Assembly: GCA_015179045.1 (NCBI GenBank)
Contig: WHUZ01000032.1
Coordinates: 496,001-560,000, forward strand
Direction of reading: 5' to 3'
Source: Kalaharituber pfeilii
Lineage: Eukaryota; Ascomycota; Pezizomycetes; Pezizales; Pezizaceae
Length of the DNA: 64,000 nucleotides
Below the pieces are notes generated by a model. It searched no databases and was not told the origin of the DNA. It saw only the letters and a list, made by a program, of their open reading frames with translations. Shown one piece after another: positions 1-15,047 of the stretch (within the stretch, counting starts at the first letter, position 1; every line of letters begins with the position of its first letter). The translations under genes and the position numbers were made by a program.

Positions 1-478
1 CTCCGAGGTTCTCAAAAAACGAGGCGGCGCCCGTCCTACGCTGCATTCGGCATGGTGGGCTCTGACGATTGTTGGCGGGCCCAGTCCCTGCCTAAGTTAC
101 GCTTGGCCTCATCTTAGCTTTGTTGGACCCTATGATAGATCGGCTTAGGCCGCCCCTGGACACAGGCGGTAGCCGCAGCACTCCACTTACAACCAGTATC
201 TTATCCTTTCAGATACTCTCGATAACCGAAGAGCTTGTCAGTTTGCTGGAAGCTTATCGTCATTATCATCATCCTCGTTCTCGTCCTCGTCCTCGCCCCC
301 CTCGTCCTCGCCCCCCTCGTCCTCGCCCCCCTTCCCCTACTATCCCTAGTCACCGCTTGGTTAGGTTCTCCTGTCTACTGCTATCTTTGAAAGCTCATTC
401 TCGCTGTCAAGCTATCAATTCGAGCCCTCAATTGTCACTTTTACTGCAAGATACTCGCGTTTTGAACAATTGCAAGCC
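1..478. other. Upstream region and probable 5' leader of IDI1
   Basis: No gene is seen here. Positions about 268-340 hold an imperfect CCTCGT/CCTCGCCCC tandem repeat on the + strand, a pyrimidine-rich tract of the kind common in fungal leaders. The start codon of IDI1 follows at 479. Open frames across the repeat are low-complexity Arg/Pro runs and are not believable proteins. Confidence 0.5.
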
Positions 479-1674
<1,196 letters not shown>

Positions 1675-4600
1675 ACGTTAGGGTTTGTGTAACGCCGCGA
1701 GAATTTTTTGATACGATTTTGATCTAAGGGTAACTGTGGGGGATACGGGAAGATGGGGGATGTTGGATGGAGATGACAGTTAGGAACGCCATGAAAGAGG
1801 GTAACACATAAACGCATTGTCATGTGACTTAATCCATATTATTATTTTTAGCTATTTTTACGTGATAATTTATCCCCCCTGTATCCTTTTGCTATTTTTA
1901 ATGCTTTCTTATGTCGTTCAGGTACTAGTGCTTCAGTCCTTTTGTCCATGTCCGCATCATTCTTTTGCATACCTACATAAATATGGTTAGGTATAACTCC
2001 TGGGGCTGCAGAAACGCATGTATGTTCAGCACATATCACAAAACTGCAAACTGCACACAATCCAGCTGGACGATGCAATTACTCAAATGGGACAACAACT
2101 GAGGCAGGGCGAGGCAGAGGCAGGCAGCGATGAAAAGAAAAGCAAGTAACAAAAAAGGAAAAAAAATGGGTGCCAATCATTTGCTAGAAGGTCTAAGCGG
2201 CGTGCATGATAAAGGCCTGGGGAAGAGGGTGGAGAAACAAAAGATCATTGGCGGGTGGGAACGATTAGGGACTGAGCTTCCGCTTTTCTCATGCTTAGCG
2301 GTTTGTCACACCCCACAGTGCAGACGGGCAGGGAGATAGTGATGGTGTTAGGAATAAGCCTACGATAGGTCAAAGCGGGCGGGGCGTAGGCAGCTGTGTT
2401 GTATGTGTCAGGAATGGGGCTATGAGCAAGGCGAGGCAAGCGGGCGGCTGTTGCAAAAAATTAGACGTACAGGTTGCAGGATTTAACGGGTGCAAGGCGC
2501 TAGGCGAAGGTGGGTGGGCGGAGTGAGGGGCAGTCGACGACGGGCCAGTGAAGAGCGGCGAAATTTGTGGAGTGGGTGGCGCTGGAGGTGAACTGGGATA
2601 CACCGGGATGGGGATGATGTTGGCGCAGCGGCTGCCTCAGCTGCAGTGATGATGATGGCGATGGTGATGGTGATGACTTGAATGATGTATGTCTTTGCAT
2701 CCTGCTGTCCCCAAATATAATCTATTGTATCTACACACATATACATACACGTACTGATGCGTGTCAGGAACACCATACGTCTACGTACCTTTAAGTTACC
2801 GGCTGCCAATGATACCCCAACTTGACATGCCGGAGCCCCACTAGTTCCCTGTAGACTCGTGGAGAGTCCCAATTGGGTAAGCGTAGTTGCATTGGACAGC
2901 TTGTGCGGAAGCGGGATGTAGTCTCAGGCAAAACGACTTTGAAATGAGATCGGTGGGGTGGTTGTGGGACAAGTTTTTTTACTTTTGTTGCTCTAGTAGA
3001 GTTTGATATTGAATAGCTTTAACGGACTAGAGTTTCGTAAATTCAATGAGGGAAAATATTGAAAGTTTCTTGTAAACTCGATTGAATTGTAGTTCTGCTC
3101 GAAGACGTTGGAGGATCAATACTGTTCTCCACTAGGTAGTAGGAATATTAGTACATCAGAGTCAATTGCCTCGTTCACACACACATACAAGCCTCTATGA
3201 CTATTTTTGGCTCGGTCATCGTATTGAGATCTCATATTTATAAAATCCCCAAGCAGTGCAGCCCTAGCCGCTCGCTCTAGAGTACTCTGCAAAATTGACA
3301 TGACATGACATGACATGACATAGCATGGTGTGGCATAGCATGGCATTGCGTCTTGCAGACTGCAGGAAAAGTTTGGGGCTTCGGTTGTGGATGCTGGCTG
3401 GCATTTGAGACTTGCCATTGGCGTTTGATCGAACATTTGTGTTGCCATTGACGTTTGAGTGTTTTCGCATCATATAGTGAAGGCCAGGCAGATATTTGTT
3501 ATGTTCACTGTTTACTATATGTTAGCCTCAGTGCCCAGATACAGCAACATGCAAAGAAACGAGACGGATTACTAGAATTTGCCAGGATTGGCAATCCACG
3601 TATACCAATGTAAAATGGTACTGTTCCAACGAAAAGTAAGTGCTTGCAATTGATAATGTAGCGCTGTCGACTGGACGACTTGGATTCACCAGTGCATGCA
3701 ATTGACGTGTAGCCAGATATCGATGCAGTCGATGTTGTAATGTCGCAAAGCACCGCAGCGGACCGTATCTCATTGGATGCCCGCAAGTTACTTCGCTGAG
3801 TTGTTAGAGAGAGTGTCCCGTTGATGGCTTCAGCGCTAGTAATGCAGGGTGATTGCACGTGCGTGAATCACTTTCATGATCGCCCTTGTGCGCTGATAAT
3901 GGGTTTTAACGTTCGGGGTTGCTCGAAACACTTATGAAAAGCTTAAGTTTTAATATAGACATTAGCGTTTGAAGCCAAGATTGACATCTGTACAAGCATA
4001 CAACTATATGTCTGAAGTGCATCAAGTACTAGCCAGAAGAGTCCCAATCGTCAAACCTATATCAGACTTAATGGGAAAGGAGAGATATACCATCGAAAAC
4101 CAGATGACTTGGGCCACATGATGATAATCGACATTGCTCCGCAAACTTATAGCAGCCGAGTTACTAAGCAGGGCAGCAGCGTAATCAATTGTATGTACTA
4201 ACTTGGATTCACATTCAGATGTTAGGTACGTACAATATGCATCAAAAGATTCACATTCCAGCCTCTGATCAGCCGAGGCTATTCTTGGACTTTCTTGATA
4301 AACGACTTTCACCGGAATTCACGCTCAGCAATTCTGATAGAATTCTTCACACCCATATTGTGGCAGGCAATCACGATTTCTATCAGCCGGCTGTTGTCCG
4401 ACTATACTTTCGTATGTCCTTGGTTTAGAAAATTCCGATACCTCAAGAGACAGTACTCTCATGCCGTGGCTCTCTCTCGCTGACTTTTTCCCACTGCATC
4501 TCGATATCGTACCATTGCATTTCTCCAGGAACTTGATCACAATGGCCAACCACCTCGGGCTGATCAGACTCGGCTGGTGATAAGGTGCACAAATCGATTC

Positions 4601-7500
4601 ATGAAACATACACGCCGCAGGTAGAGTTCAAGTAAATAGAAAGGGGGCTTTATTGGCGCGACAGGGAAGTATCGAAAATGGAACCTGATGTTCGCTCGTA
4701 ACATACCAATGTGCTCTCCTGGTCGGATTCTAATAGGCGTTGGGGAGTGAGAGGCCGGGACTGAGTACATAATGTTATAACTGGCGACTTCCGTGAGCGA
4801 CTTTCCTACTGCAGTAGTTCTCATTTTGGCAGTATGCTAACTTAATCTGGAAGTCCCAGTGCTGTAGTCGGAGTAGTCTGGTTAGCGCAAGGCGGCGCAC
4901 GTGTACAGCACACAGAAGTGAGAAGATATAGAACTCAACTTATATTTTTTCTTTAATCATCGGGTCTTCAAGGAACCGCTCCCTTACCGACAAGGGCCCT
5001 TTCACGGGTCCACCCTGAGATGGGCAAACCTAGTAGCCCTCGAATTTCACATATGAATAACAAAGGTTGAATTTTTCTTCATACAGTTGGTGGCTGAAGT
5101 ATATTGTAGCTTCTGAGATCTCATTTCGATGAGAGATACTGCAACTGTTTATGTTCAAGGAGAAGCAAGCATTCGATGCCATAGTCAAGTGATTACAGGC
5201 GAGCAATGAACTGTTTCACCTGCCCTTCTATGAACATTGAGCTATCCTATCAATTTCTGTGAGCTGATACAATTCAATTTCGTGTATAAATTACACATCT
5301 CAAAACAGTCAAGTGACTCATGATTAATGCTAGTTTGGGAATAACATGGTATCTTGCAGTTCACTTGATTCTCACATACGATGAAGGCGCGTATACCATA
5401 TACTTGATCATTGTATTTCGTTTTGTTGGTTTTTATGGTATGAGATTGTAATTGACCAAGCACTCATTTACAAATAAGTGAGGCGATGAAACAACTGGGC
5501 TACTGTACGGTATTCCACGCCTAGAAATTCATTAATCCAGAACGATGATTCTCCAAGCAGATCCCCAGTGTTCTCTAGAGTTATCAACTTTTCAGCCTAC
5601 CTTCGACGGTTGCAAGGAATGCCGGGGTGGATTTGAAAGATTGGAAGTTCAGGGGTGCCAGTCCCAGTATGAAACAATTCGACACCACCAAAGCAAGACC
5701 TCAAGCTAACAACCGATTGATAGAAGGCATGTTGGTTTAGATCTGCATCCGCCTCATACTTGGCTGCCCTGTATGGGGATCTGGGCATGAAACTAACTGG
5801 CCAAAATACGCTGTGGCAGTTCCAGATTGAACAACGCTCAGAGTTGATATTCACAGTATAGCACCCAAGTTTTGGCATTCCGCGCTCGTTCAAAAAGTAT
5901 TGGAAGAACTGACTACCGCATAATTTGTCAGCTGTTCCAACAGCCATTCCAATCTTTCTGAAAGAGCGAGCACTACGGTATATCATCAATTACGTACATC
6001 CATTACAATGGAGCTCGAGCAAGGTTACTAGTCTCGTATCAATATTACACCCATAAAACCGAGTACTACGATTGGGTTGGCTAACATCTAGTTAATGTCG
6101 GCCATAGTTTCCAATGTCATTGCATGTCTCTATAGCCATTTCAAGAATGCAGAGATGTATGGTTTGCCTAGACACTAGATATGAAACAAGGTCAATGATC
6201 AGCTCTAAACCTTGTACCCCTGCTCCTAACTGCCAATAAGAACATAGGGCTGGCGATGCCGATGGCCGGCTGGACGCGGGAGTCGGTACCTACTTACTGT
6301 ACCAGCATGCGCACTTGTTACAGCTTAGAAGTACAGGTATGGATTTGCAAGACCTAGGAGGGAGGCAGTGCAACAGCAAGCCTCTATCCACCTACGATGT
6401 GGTTTTTTGGGGTTGGTCCAGGGGCTGGGTGTATAACGCTTCCATCAATACTGACGCAGAGCAATAACGGTCAACTGCCAGTGAATGGACCAGTGAATTG
6501 AATGGATTGATGTTGGGTCCATTTTAGATGAGATATGAATATCTGAGTTTTGTAACAGAACTGCTGAGTCGGAATCCAGACACAATTTGGCTTTGCAGCT
6601 GCTAGTGGCTGTAATTTGGTTTCCTCATGCTTACGAATTAGATGTTGAAGGAGCTTTCCACGTGTTCGACTGCACCTGTTAGGTGTCTATCTTAGACCCC
6701 ATGAACTGATCTAGCAAATCAGAATCAGCGAATGCCATCTCGTGTAATCGTGAATGCGATGACCCGGATATTTCTGACGCCCATCTCAGTGCTTTGAGTA
6801 CTACTGCTGGCTGGATAAATCTTTTTATCTGTTCACTTGAATGTTGCATTTTACGAACGGACTTATAAACCTTGTTGCGGTCAACTCGGATTCGCAGTAC
6901 GTAACGTTGGGAAAATCAATATCCAGACATGGATATTTATAGGGCTTACTTATCTACAGAAATAACTATCATGGCTCTTACAGTTTTGCTGGCCAGGGTA
7001 CAACCAGAGTAAATTTGGAGAACAGAACATCAACAAAGGCATGCTATGGAGCATCTAATACGATATCAACACGTGCCTGAGAACATCGACTACGCTACTT
7101 AATTACGTAATGAAGCCCAGCATCTATTCATTCGTACACCTTGCTATACCGGACAACCAAACCCAGCACTTTCTGTCCGGTTTAACCTAGCGTCTGGTAT
7201 AACAAATTTTGCAGGGGTGCCTGCCAGGGGGGTACAGAACTCAATAAGCGAATTGAGATGTATGATATATCTGGAGACTGGGTTCCAGGGTGTATCCTCT
7301 TCTTAATCTCCTCAGATATTACGGAACTTCAAACATGGAATTTTAGATATAGAGAACACTTCAAAAATACCACTATAACACATGGAAGGTACAAAAAGGA
7401 GTTCCATGACTTTGGTCTTCATCTGGTTCAGCTAACTAGTTTATAATTTAAAAGCTCACAGTTTTGTTGTCTGGTCCGTTTAACTGGGCATCCGGGCGAG
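1675..7500. other. Gene-free intergenic DNA
   Basis: About 5.8 kb with only short open frames on either strand, none with a recognisable family or plausible splice continuation. It holds a TGACA repeat (3296-3320) and otherwise looks like anciently decayed sequence. I see no RNA gene. The open frame at 2483-2872 (-) is low complexity. Confidence 0.5.
3296..3345. repeat. TGACA pentanucleotide microsatellite
   Basis: Five exact TGACA units (3296-3320) followed by degenerate TAGCATGG/TGGCAT units to about 3345. No gene overlaps it. Confidence 0.85.
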
Positions 7501-7523
7501 ATCGTTTGCGCACGCAGCTAAAC

Positions 7524-9037
7524 TATAGTGAAAAGAATCGCTATAGTGAAAATGAAGAACTTTTCAGGACTAATTAATTTAGCTACAGGTAAAGTCTACT
7601 TTCTATAGTGAGATACTGGGACGTAGCCTCAGTACTGCCTTATGTAATATACTTAGCAGAATGGTGATTTAATTCAAGATATCTCAATACAAAAAAGAAA
7701 AAAAAAAAATTAGAGTATCTGACTGCTTCAACATCATAGATGTTGAAGATAATGCCATTGGCTTGCCATCGGGGTTAGGGAATAATTTGCATAACTCTTT
7801 TGAGATCATTTCTGCTGGGCGCTGTCCCACTTCCAGGGGAGCATGACATACCTTCCTTTTCTCTAGAGCTGGGGTGTTCAAAGCGGCGTTGAGAAGACAT
7901 GATATTGGCGGAACTGAATTCGCACTTGAGACCCCTTACCATAGTGGACTGGAGAAAACCGGTCAGATTCTTGGCCTTCATTATAGCAGGGTGGCCAGTA
8001 GCTAGGAAAAACTGTATGAGTCGCGCGCTAGTCGATCATTGTAAATTAAATACAGGTTGTACTAGTCTGGTTGCCACGTTTTTGACTAACAAGGGATGCT
8101 GCGCTTCAGAAACTTACTGTATTTACAATTTTATACTCTAAAGATATATTTATCTGCCTATAGTTTTTTTCCGTTGAAGGCGACTACCAAGTTGGTTTGT
8201 TGGACTCGTTGGATGGGTGTATCTGGGCGGCAGTATTGAGGCTAGGTGCTGGCATGTTGGGCCAGGTTAAGTGGTGGAATAGAGAAAGTTGGCGCCGGTG
8301 GATCGGATACGATGAATCATCCACCAAAAATCAGGCATTCGCCGGAGAATTTAATCATACCAGGACTAGTGCATATCGGTTTTCTAGAGTATTGCACCAG
8401 CAAGTTGCAACTGTAGGTGCTGTGCTTTTTATGCTTAGAAGTAAACGCATTAGTTGTATCAATATCCGGCAGGTAATTGGGTGCTTCGTAAGCTGGGCAC
8501 GAGACATACTGCATGGTTACAGAATAACATCGAGGAAATGAGGCTTAGCTCTTAGCTTAGTAGATGTCCTCGCCGGCACCCCCGTGAGCCATTCAATTGC
8601 CGATGTCAGGGCCTTGGTCATCATGAGTACTCTCTTTACGAGGATGACCAATATTATTTCCATATCGAAACTGCCGTTATTACTCCATGTACAACTGTTG
8701 GATCCGATGTCGACAAATGAGATATCAGATGTCAAATGTCAGAAAAGAGCCGTGAGCTAGGCGCTTGCGCCAATTGGCGATCAATCAATGTCAGGTGCGC
8801 TTTGTAGCGGATGATGTGCATTTGCCAAGAGCTGACTTACCAACAAGCCGTTATTAGCGAGAAGTTCGCAGTGCATAGCCTCGTCCCTACGCAGTGCATG
8901 AGCGGTACAGGTGACCCTGGTTATAATGCAGACCGATGTTCTTCACTATAACCAGTTTTCACTACAGCGAGGGCACTTTCTTTGCCTCTGTATACAAAGA
9001 ATTTCGCGCATCCCTTCACTATAGCCAGTTTTCACTA
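7524..9037 (-). mobile_element. Probable decayed pogo/Fot1-like DNA transposon
   Basis: The left edge carries TATAGTGAAAA at 7524-7534 and CTATAGTGAAAA at 7541-7552. The right edge carries the inverted form twice: TTCACTATA, 4-5 bases, then TTTTCACTA, at 8942-8964 and 9015-9037. The two right copies differ by one base. Sub-terminal doubled binding sites of this sort are characteristic of pogo/Tigger/Fot1 elements, and the 1.5 kb span suits a reduced copy. On the minus strand between about 8080 and 7690 there are two frames resembling the end of a pogo-type transposase: FFLATGHPAIMKAKNLTGF in one, then a frameshift to LNAALNTPALEKRK in another. The frame is broken by stops and frameshifts, so no functional transposase remains. 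Target-site duplications were not identified. The family assignment is inference. Confidence 0.45.
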
Positions 9038-9045
9038 AAAAGAGG

Positions 9046-12000
9046 TTTATTATAGTCTGTACATACAAAGTAAGTGCTCCAACAGCTTGACATTGTATTT
9101 GACATGAGACTACCGTTAGTATAATCGCTAAGCCGGAGAGAGGGGAGTAAGGCGTAGACTAAGTAGAGGGTGAAACTTAATTGGAAGAAGCTCTTAAGCT
9201 GTGGATCTACGAATTGATGGCAATATTGCCGCATTCCGCATTATTCCACAGACCCTGAGGAATAATTCTTGCGAAGATACTCAAGTACACATGATCATCT
9301 GTGTTTGTTGATCAACTGCAAGCCTCAATCAGGCGATTCTGACGTAAATATCCTGGAGATTGTAACTATTTGAAGAATTTTATTAGGTATTAGCAATATG
9401 TAAATATCGACAAATGCTCATAAAAAGAGCATCTCTGTCATTTGTGCCCCCGCTGAGAAATACTTTTTTTTAACTTTTTTACAATAATGCATTACCTGTA
9501 CTTCATGCAGCTGCAGTGCTAGAGTAAGAAGTGATCATGAGTCGACAGCCCTCTACGTAGACTGCATTATCTGCATCCTTGAGTCGGCTTTGATGGACGA
9601 GCGTTTTTCATCTGAATTCGCCAGGACTGCTCCGAAGCAACCCTGATATAATATGATCAGACGAAAGCCTTAGGCATTAGAACCCTGAAAATCCTCTGAG
9701 GTATACAATACGACCTAACCCCGCAGCGGGGCCAACGTCAAGAGAGGGGTTCTGTACCATTTTTGCTTTTTCTATACAAACTTGCTTCAATCTGATCATG
9801 AGTAGTGCATGCAGATTGATATCGCAAAATTATAAGCGTCTCAGAAACCCTCGTTTACGTGTGCATCTAGAGTTACAGCCGGGTTGTGAACGCTCGGCAT
9901 ATGATCTCTTCAGCATCGAAGATATGTAATATGACGACTGTGGTAATATTAATTAACGCTGCACTGCACTAGATATTGCAGATTGATGACATGGCCCCGC
10001 TGTACGGCCGTCGCCGAGGACGGAATGTAATATGATCACTAGTTTTGTTTGTGGAGCTTGTTAAAGATCCCAATGTAGGGAGTGTGTGCGGTTCATATAG
10101 GTTGCAGCACAGCCCCTAAACGGTTGCTGAGGCCTGCTTACCCACACAGCCTGCGCATGCAGCTGCATCTGCTTGCGACCGAATATGGGTATCCGGGGCA
10201 ACCATTTCGCGGCGGGCATCGGGGCTGGGTATATACGACCAGACTAATCATCAATAGAAATATTCATGAGAAGGTAATGTAAGTGTGAGCAGTGCCGAGA
10301 CTATTGAGAGCACAGCAGAAAATACCTCGAGAGTAAGGATACTGTCGGGCTGGCTGACTGCTTTCATATAAAGGATTATGAAGTAATGATGCCTGAATGC
10401 CCCCATGGTCAGCTAAGAATATTGGAGAGGGTAGCATGCTAGATATGCATGTGATGCATACGATTTGCGATGTATACTACTTCATTGTAAGAGGAACATT
10501 GCAGGACTATGATAGAAACGTGACGTAGATGACTGCTCATGCGCTTGCCAGACGTCATATGGTCTCTGCGATATGTACAAAACGATGCATACAATAGGAA
10601 CTACTTTTACGAGACTAGGAACCACTAAGTACTAGTACAATTACTTTGTTACGACGTCAACATCAATGATCCACTCTCGTGTACATGTTCAGCGTACTGA
10701 CCATGAGCGAGCCAACTTCAACGACATGGAGTTAGAACAGCATGTTAGGTTGTTATATACAGTCTTTTGCAGTGTTCAATCTGAGGATATATGGGATATA
10801 CCGTCAACATGCCAATGACTATTTAAAAGTTCCCAAGCCAGAGTATATATGTCCTGTGTGAGAAGTCTCAACTGAGAATAGAATGAAGCTCAAAAACAAC
10901 TAGTACTCACTTAGATGCACTGAAATAGTTGTGTCCAACAAAATTGGCAGCCAAGTCCTGAGAGCGCACTTCCCCGATGGGTAATACACGTTACAGCTCG
11001 AGAGTGGTAGGATCTAGAGGCTTCCCAGGTAGGCAGGTTTTCTGGAGATGAGCAACAACCCCGCATTGACTCCCTCGACAGCGTTCAAGTCATCTTAGGT
11101 CTCGACTAACCTAGAGCTTCTAGCGATGCCAATATCTCCCTCACATCATCTAAAGGATATATTAGCTTTGAATCATGCGTGCAGATCCACCAGACAGGTA
11201 GGAGCACGCATGCTTTGTGACAACCAGCTACCAACTTTGTGACAAATCCTTCGCGAAATGAGAGGGATGTCTGCAGCAACGTGACCCACACATTTCGTCT
11301 GATTAACTACGGTTCCCTGCATAGCGCCTCAGGTAACCATCCGATGTCAACAAAGTTCGGAATGCAAAGTTGCGCTCATCAATGTATGGATGCCTCTTCA
11401 GGCACAACTTTAATTCCACGCACTACTCAAGGGTTACACAGGATGTTGGAAGCCTGGATAGTGGTATGCATAAGTTCTGTGAACATCAGCCCAAACATAG
11501 CACTTGACTGCGAAATTCAAATGCTGACTATTCCAGAGCTATATTATATCTCTGTCAGCTCCCTGACCATAATTGGTCCACTGGCCACTCTCTACTGTTA
11601 AGCAGTGAACTTACTCTATGACCCTTCCATACCCGTATTTGGGTATGATCTTAATTGCAGTTATTGCGGAAGAAAAGTTTGATGAGCTCTGGACGTCCCA
11701 CACTAGTAAGCATGTTGCCTTGTAAGTAATGGTTTGCATGAGATCCAGTGACCTACTGATAGAGTTTATTTGAGGTATGGCTAATATGTGATATGCAGGT
11801 TACCGAGTCTTCACCTTAGTTCTGTCTCAAATCACGCTGATAGCCGGTGACTACTAGTATAGGCACTGTCGGTACACCAGCTGCGTATACGACTACATCT
11901 TCCTCTGCTAAAGTCTATTGGGATCAGAAAAATTTGACAAGCATGACAGCCATAACTGTTCTGATTCCCTCTACTAATTTAACGGTTACTACCCTGTATA

Positions 12001-15000
12001 CCCGACCATGGTATTTGGTCTACTCCAGTCTGCGTTTCACGAGACTAGGTCTGCTCTATGGATCCAGATTTGATGTACTAGTAATCCTATCGCTAATCAT
12101 AAGTACTATTGAGCTAGAGTACAAATATGCTACATGAAGCGAGTGCTAGCTAACATGGTTAGAGAAATACTCTGGTATGGCTAGCTACTAATAGACTGCA
12201 GTAAGATAACTAAATGACAAATATGAAGTTCTAACATTGATTAGAAAACCCTTGGCCATGTATGTGCGTTTATGACCATTGAGATGAGCCCTCGGATTAA
12301 GATCACCAGCCTGCTTATATTTCATGAGATTAACACAAATATATGTGAAGTAGGAAAGCGACCGTATGGCCCTGTCCGGTTCATCCAAGGCTGTTAATTG
12401 AGTGGAATCCTACGAATAAATAATGTGTGCCGAGATTAAAGGCGTGAAGTGAAGCATGGAGAAGGCAAAGGAGCTCACACTTGCAGTCGGTACCGGTGTG
12501 GTGATCATTGACTGTAGAGTGCATTTAACGGAATGCAAAGGCATATGCATGCTCCTTAACAAGGAGATCATTTTTGAAACTGGGCATATAATACTATCTT
12601 CATGTTATACATAATACACACGTGCGCTGATGAAGATTGCATAGTAGGTGATGGCTCCGACTTGTTTGATGCTTTCGTACAACGGGTTAACTTCTGTCAC
12701 TTTCGAGTTGTATATAGACATGGACAGATTTCGGGTATTATACCCGCGAATATTCCGACAACAGACTCCAGCCTGACTAGTCTCGTATCTAGCAGTGAAT
12801 TGTGGTTGCAATTCACGCGGTTTGAGCCTTGTAAATGACATGACCCATGGATGACGGCATGTGTTGAGGTAGGACCCGGAATCACCCAAATCGACTAATG
12901 CTTGCTAATGGTGTTCACACATGCAATCCGACAAGATTCTGGGCACGAGAGCAGGTCCGACGGCACTTGCGATTTGAACACCCGGAGCTAAGGTAGGGTG
13001 ACTTTGGAGCGGGATAACCGGGGCTGACGTTGTGTGCTACGGTCATAGCACTATGTTAGAATTACAGAACCTTCTGCAGCCGTGCTATCCAGCAAAATGA
13101 TGAGCCGGATCTAGAAGAGTGCTAATTTAGCCTACCATCGTCATATAGTCTGGTCAATCGTCATGAAGGTGCTGAACTGCTGAATGAAGTAAGTTTAGTC
13201 CAGTACTTTATTTGGCAACGGATATTGCGACCAGCGATGCAGGCACCGTTACTTATTAAGTGAATACGTTTATACGGGTACAGTTACAGCCATCGTCATA
13301 GACTTTCTGCATGCAATTAATGGCACGTCTATCATCGAGGCCATGTTGACATTTGCACAATTATGTACATATGATACCATGACAAGAACCTTTGGGTATT
13401 TAATATATGTATGAGACAGCGTGGAGTGGTTGCATATTAAGGCAGCGAAACTGCAGATGTGGTTTGGAGCAAGGGTACTTCAGGCTTCGCTTTTTGCAAC
13501 TCGCGTGGCAGGCATGTCGTCTTGCTTGGGCAGGCATGTACCGGAATTGAACAATTATGCTAGGCTTACCACAAGACAACAATTTTGCCTGGGAAGAAGT
13601 GCCGTATCGAATATGTTCTTGGTAATACATCAAGAAACTTCAACATGCGGATGCTGACCCGGGATATGAGTCATGACTAAAAGTTTGGTTTTCAGTTTGG
13701 GACTTTTTTTGAGAGGCGGCAAGAAGAGAAGAATTGTTCGACTATGAAGTTCTTCATGACAAGATCCCAGTCTCAAGCTAGATTATCGCTTATGCAAGAT
13801 CCTTCCATTGGGACTGGGCCGATGCCTGACATGTTTATAGAAGTATGTACTCTACTTTGAGATATCATGAGTCCTGCAATCTTACGTTCAGGGTTTAATT
13901 CTTCCCATCCTTTGGCATGGTCGGAATATGTCCAGCTTACATTTGTGCAAAAAGACACAAGATTAAGTGCTAAAGTGAATGCCGCCAACGAAGTACTGGC
14001 CAACGATCGCGGGCACAAAAAGAATCCTAGACCAGAATAACTTTTGCCACGTATCTGATACTAATGAAATATCCCATATTTCACTATGCAAATTAGGCCA
14101 TGTGATGCAAACGTTGGAGTCTGGAGCAGGTTTCGGAGCGGCGCGAAGGCAAATTTGGGATTGCTTTTCCTCGGGCTTCATGTTTAGATCCACTGACCTC
14201 AGGCGGCGGTTCAATGGCAAACTACAACTCGGGGGCTTTCAAGGGCGAGTCTGAACCAGTAAAAAGCGATAAACAATTCGGGCATAACATTTTTGTAACC
14301 TGGGTAGGTTAACTCCGGCGAAATTAATGCGGCGTTGTGTGTTTGGACCCCGTCATGACGGCAATTGCCCTGAGACCTCTCAATGCAGGGACTTATCTTG
14401 ATGGGCCCATTAGACGCATGGACGTGATCAGCCTGGTCATGACTCCCACATGCCGCATGCGTTGCTTCATTGGACCGCACGGAAGCGCCCTCAGTGTCCG
14501 AGTCCAGGCCCGCGGTAGACCCGAGGATTCTTAGGCCAAGACCAAGACCAACAATATCTTGAGTTAGCGAGTTATGTAAGCGGGGGGCGGATCGCCCCAC
14601 TTCATCGATGAGACTAACTCCTGGAACAAAAAATTAAGGTAATAGCAGCAAATGCAATCTAATGATAGTCCACGTCCATTGTGGCCCTAAGACACCAAAT
14701 TCCCGTAGTTGAAGCCCAACTCTCGCGCTCAAGCCGCCCCGAGCATCAAATACCGTGGCCACACCGATCCAAGACCGGACGCCGCTTCATCGGGGGCACC
14801 CACGGAGATGCTTGGGACGCGCTCTGATAGGTGGGACAATCGCCACTGGACGAGAGGAAAGACGGCCAGGACTCTATTAGCTCTCGTCAACCAGCCGAAG
14901 TGCAACGTCCAAAGCGATCATCTCGGAGGTCACCTCCCCAAGACCAGGAACCGCGAGAGATTGTGCGGTCAGATCCCTGTTGGTTATAACGCTGGGCCAT

Positions 15001-15007
15001 TGATCCC

Positions 15008-15010
<3 letters not shown>
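9046..15010. other. Gene-free intergenic DNA
   Basis: About 6 kb of scattered short open frames (longest about 130 codons), none with a recognisable domain, coding-like composition or splice partner. No tRNA or rRNA is recognised. It probably consists of ancient, mutated repeat DNA, but no specific element could be named. Confidence 0.4.

Positions 15011-15042
<32 letters not shown>
15011..15042. repeat. Poly-T run (32 nt)
   Basis: An uninterrupted run of 32 T in otherwise mixed sequence. Read on the minus strand it is an A tail and could mark the 3' end of a retroposed copy lying to its right. No LINE or SINE body was recognised. It could equally be slippage expansion. Confidence 0.8.

Positions 15043-15047
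<5 letters not shown>

Noticed and set aside
7225..9760. Inverted GGTACAGAAC near 7232 and GTTCTGTACC near 9750 as outer ends of a larger element
   Set aside because: Only about 10 matching bases with no extended similarity; compatible with chance over this distance.
14960..15010. Possible tRNA 3' half before a T-run terminator
   Set aside because: The sequence before the T run has some arm-like symmetry (GGGCCATTGATCCC) but no GGTTCGA-type B box and no matching A box or acceptor stem.
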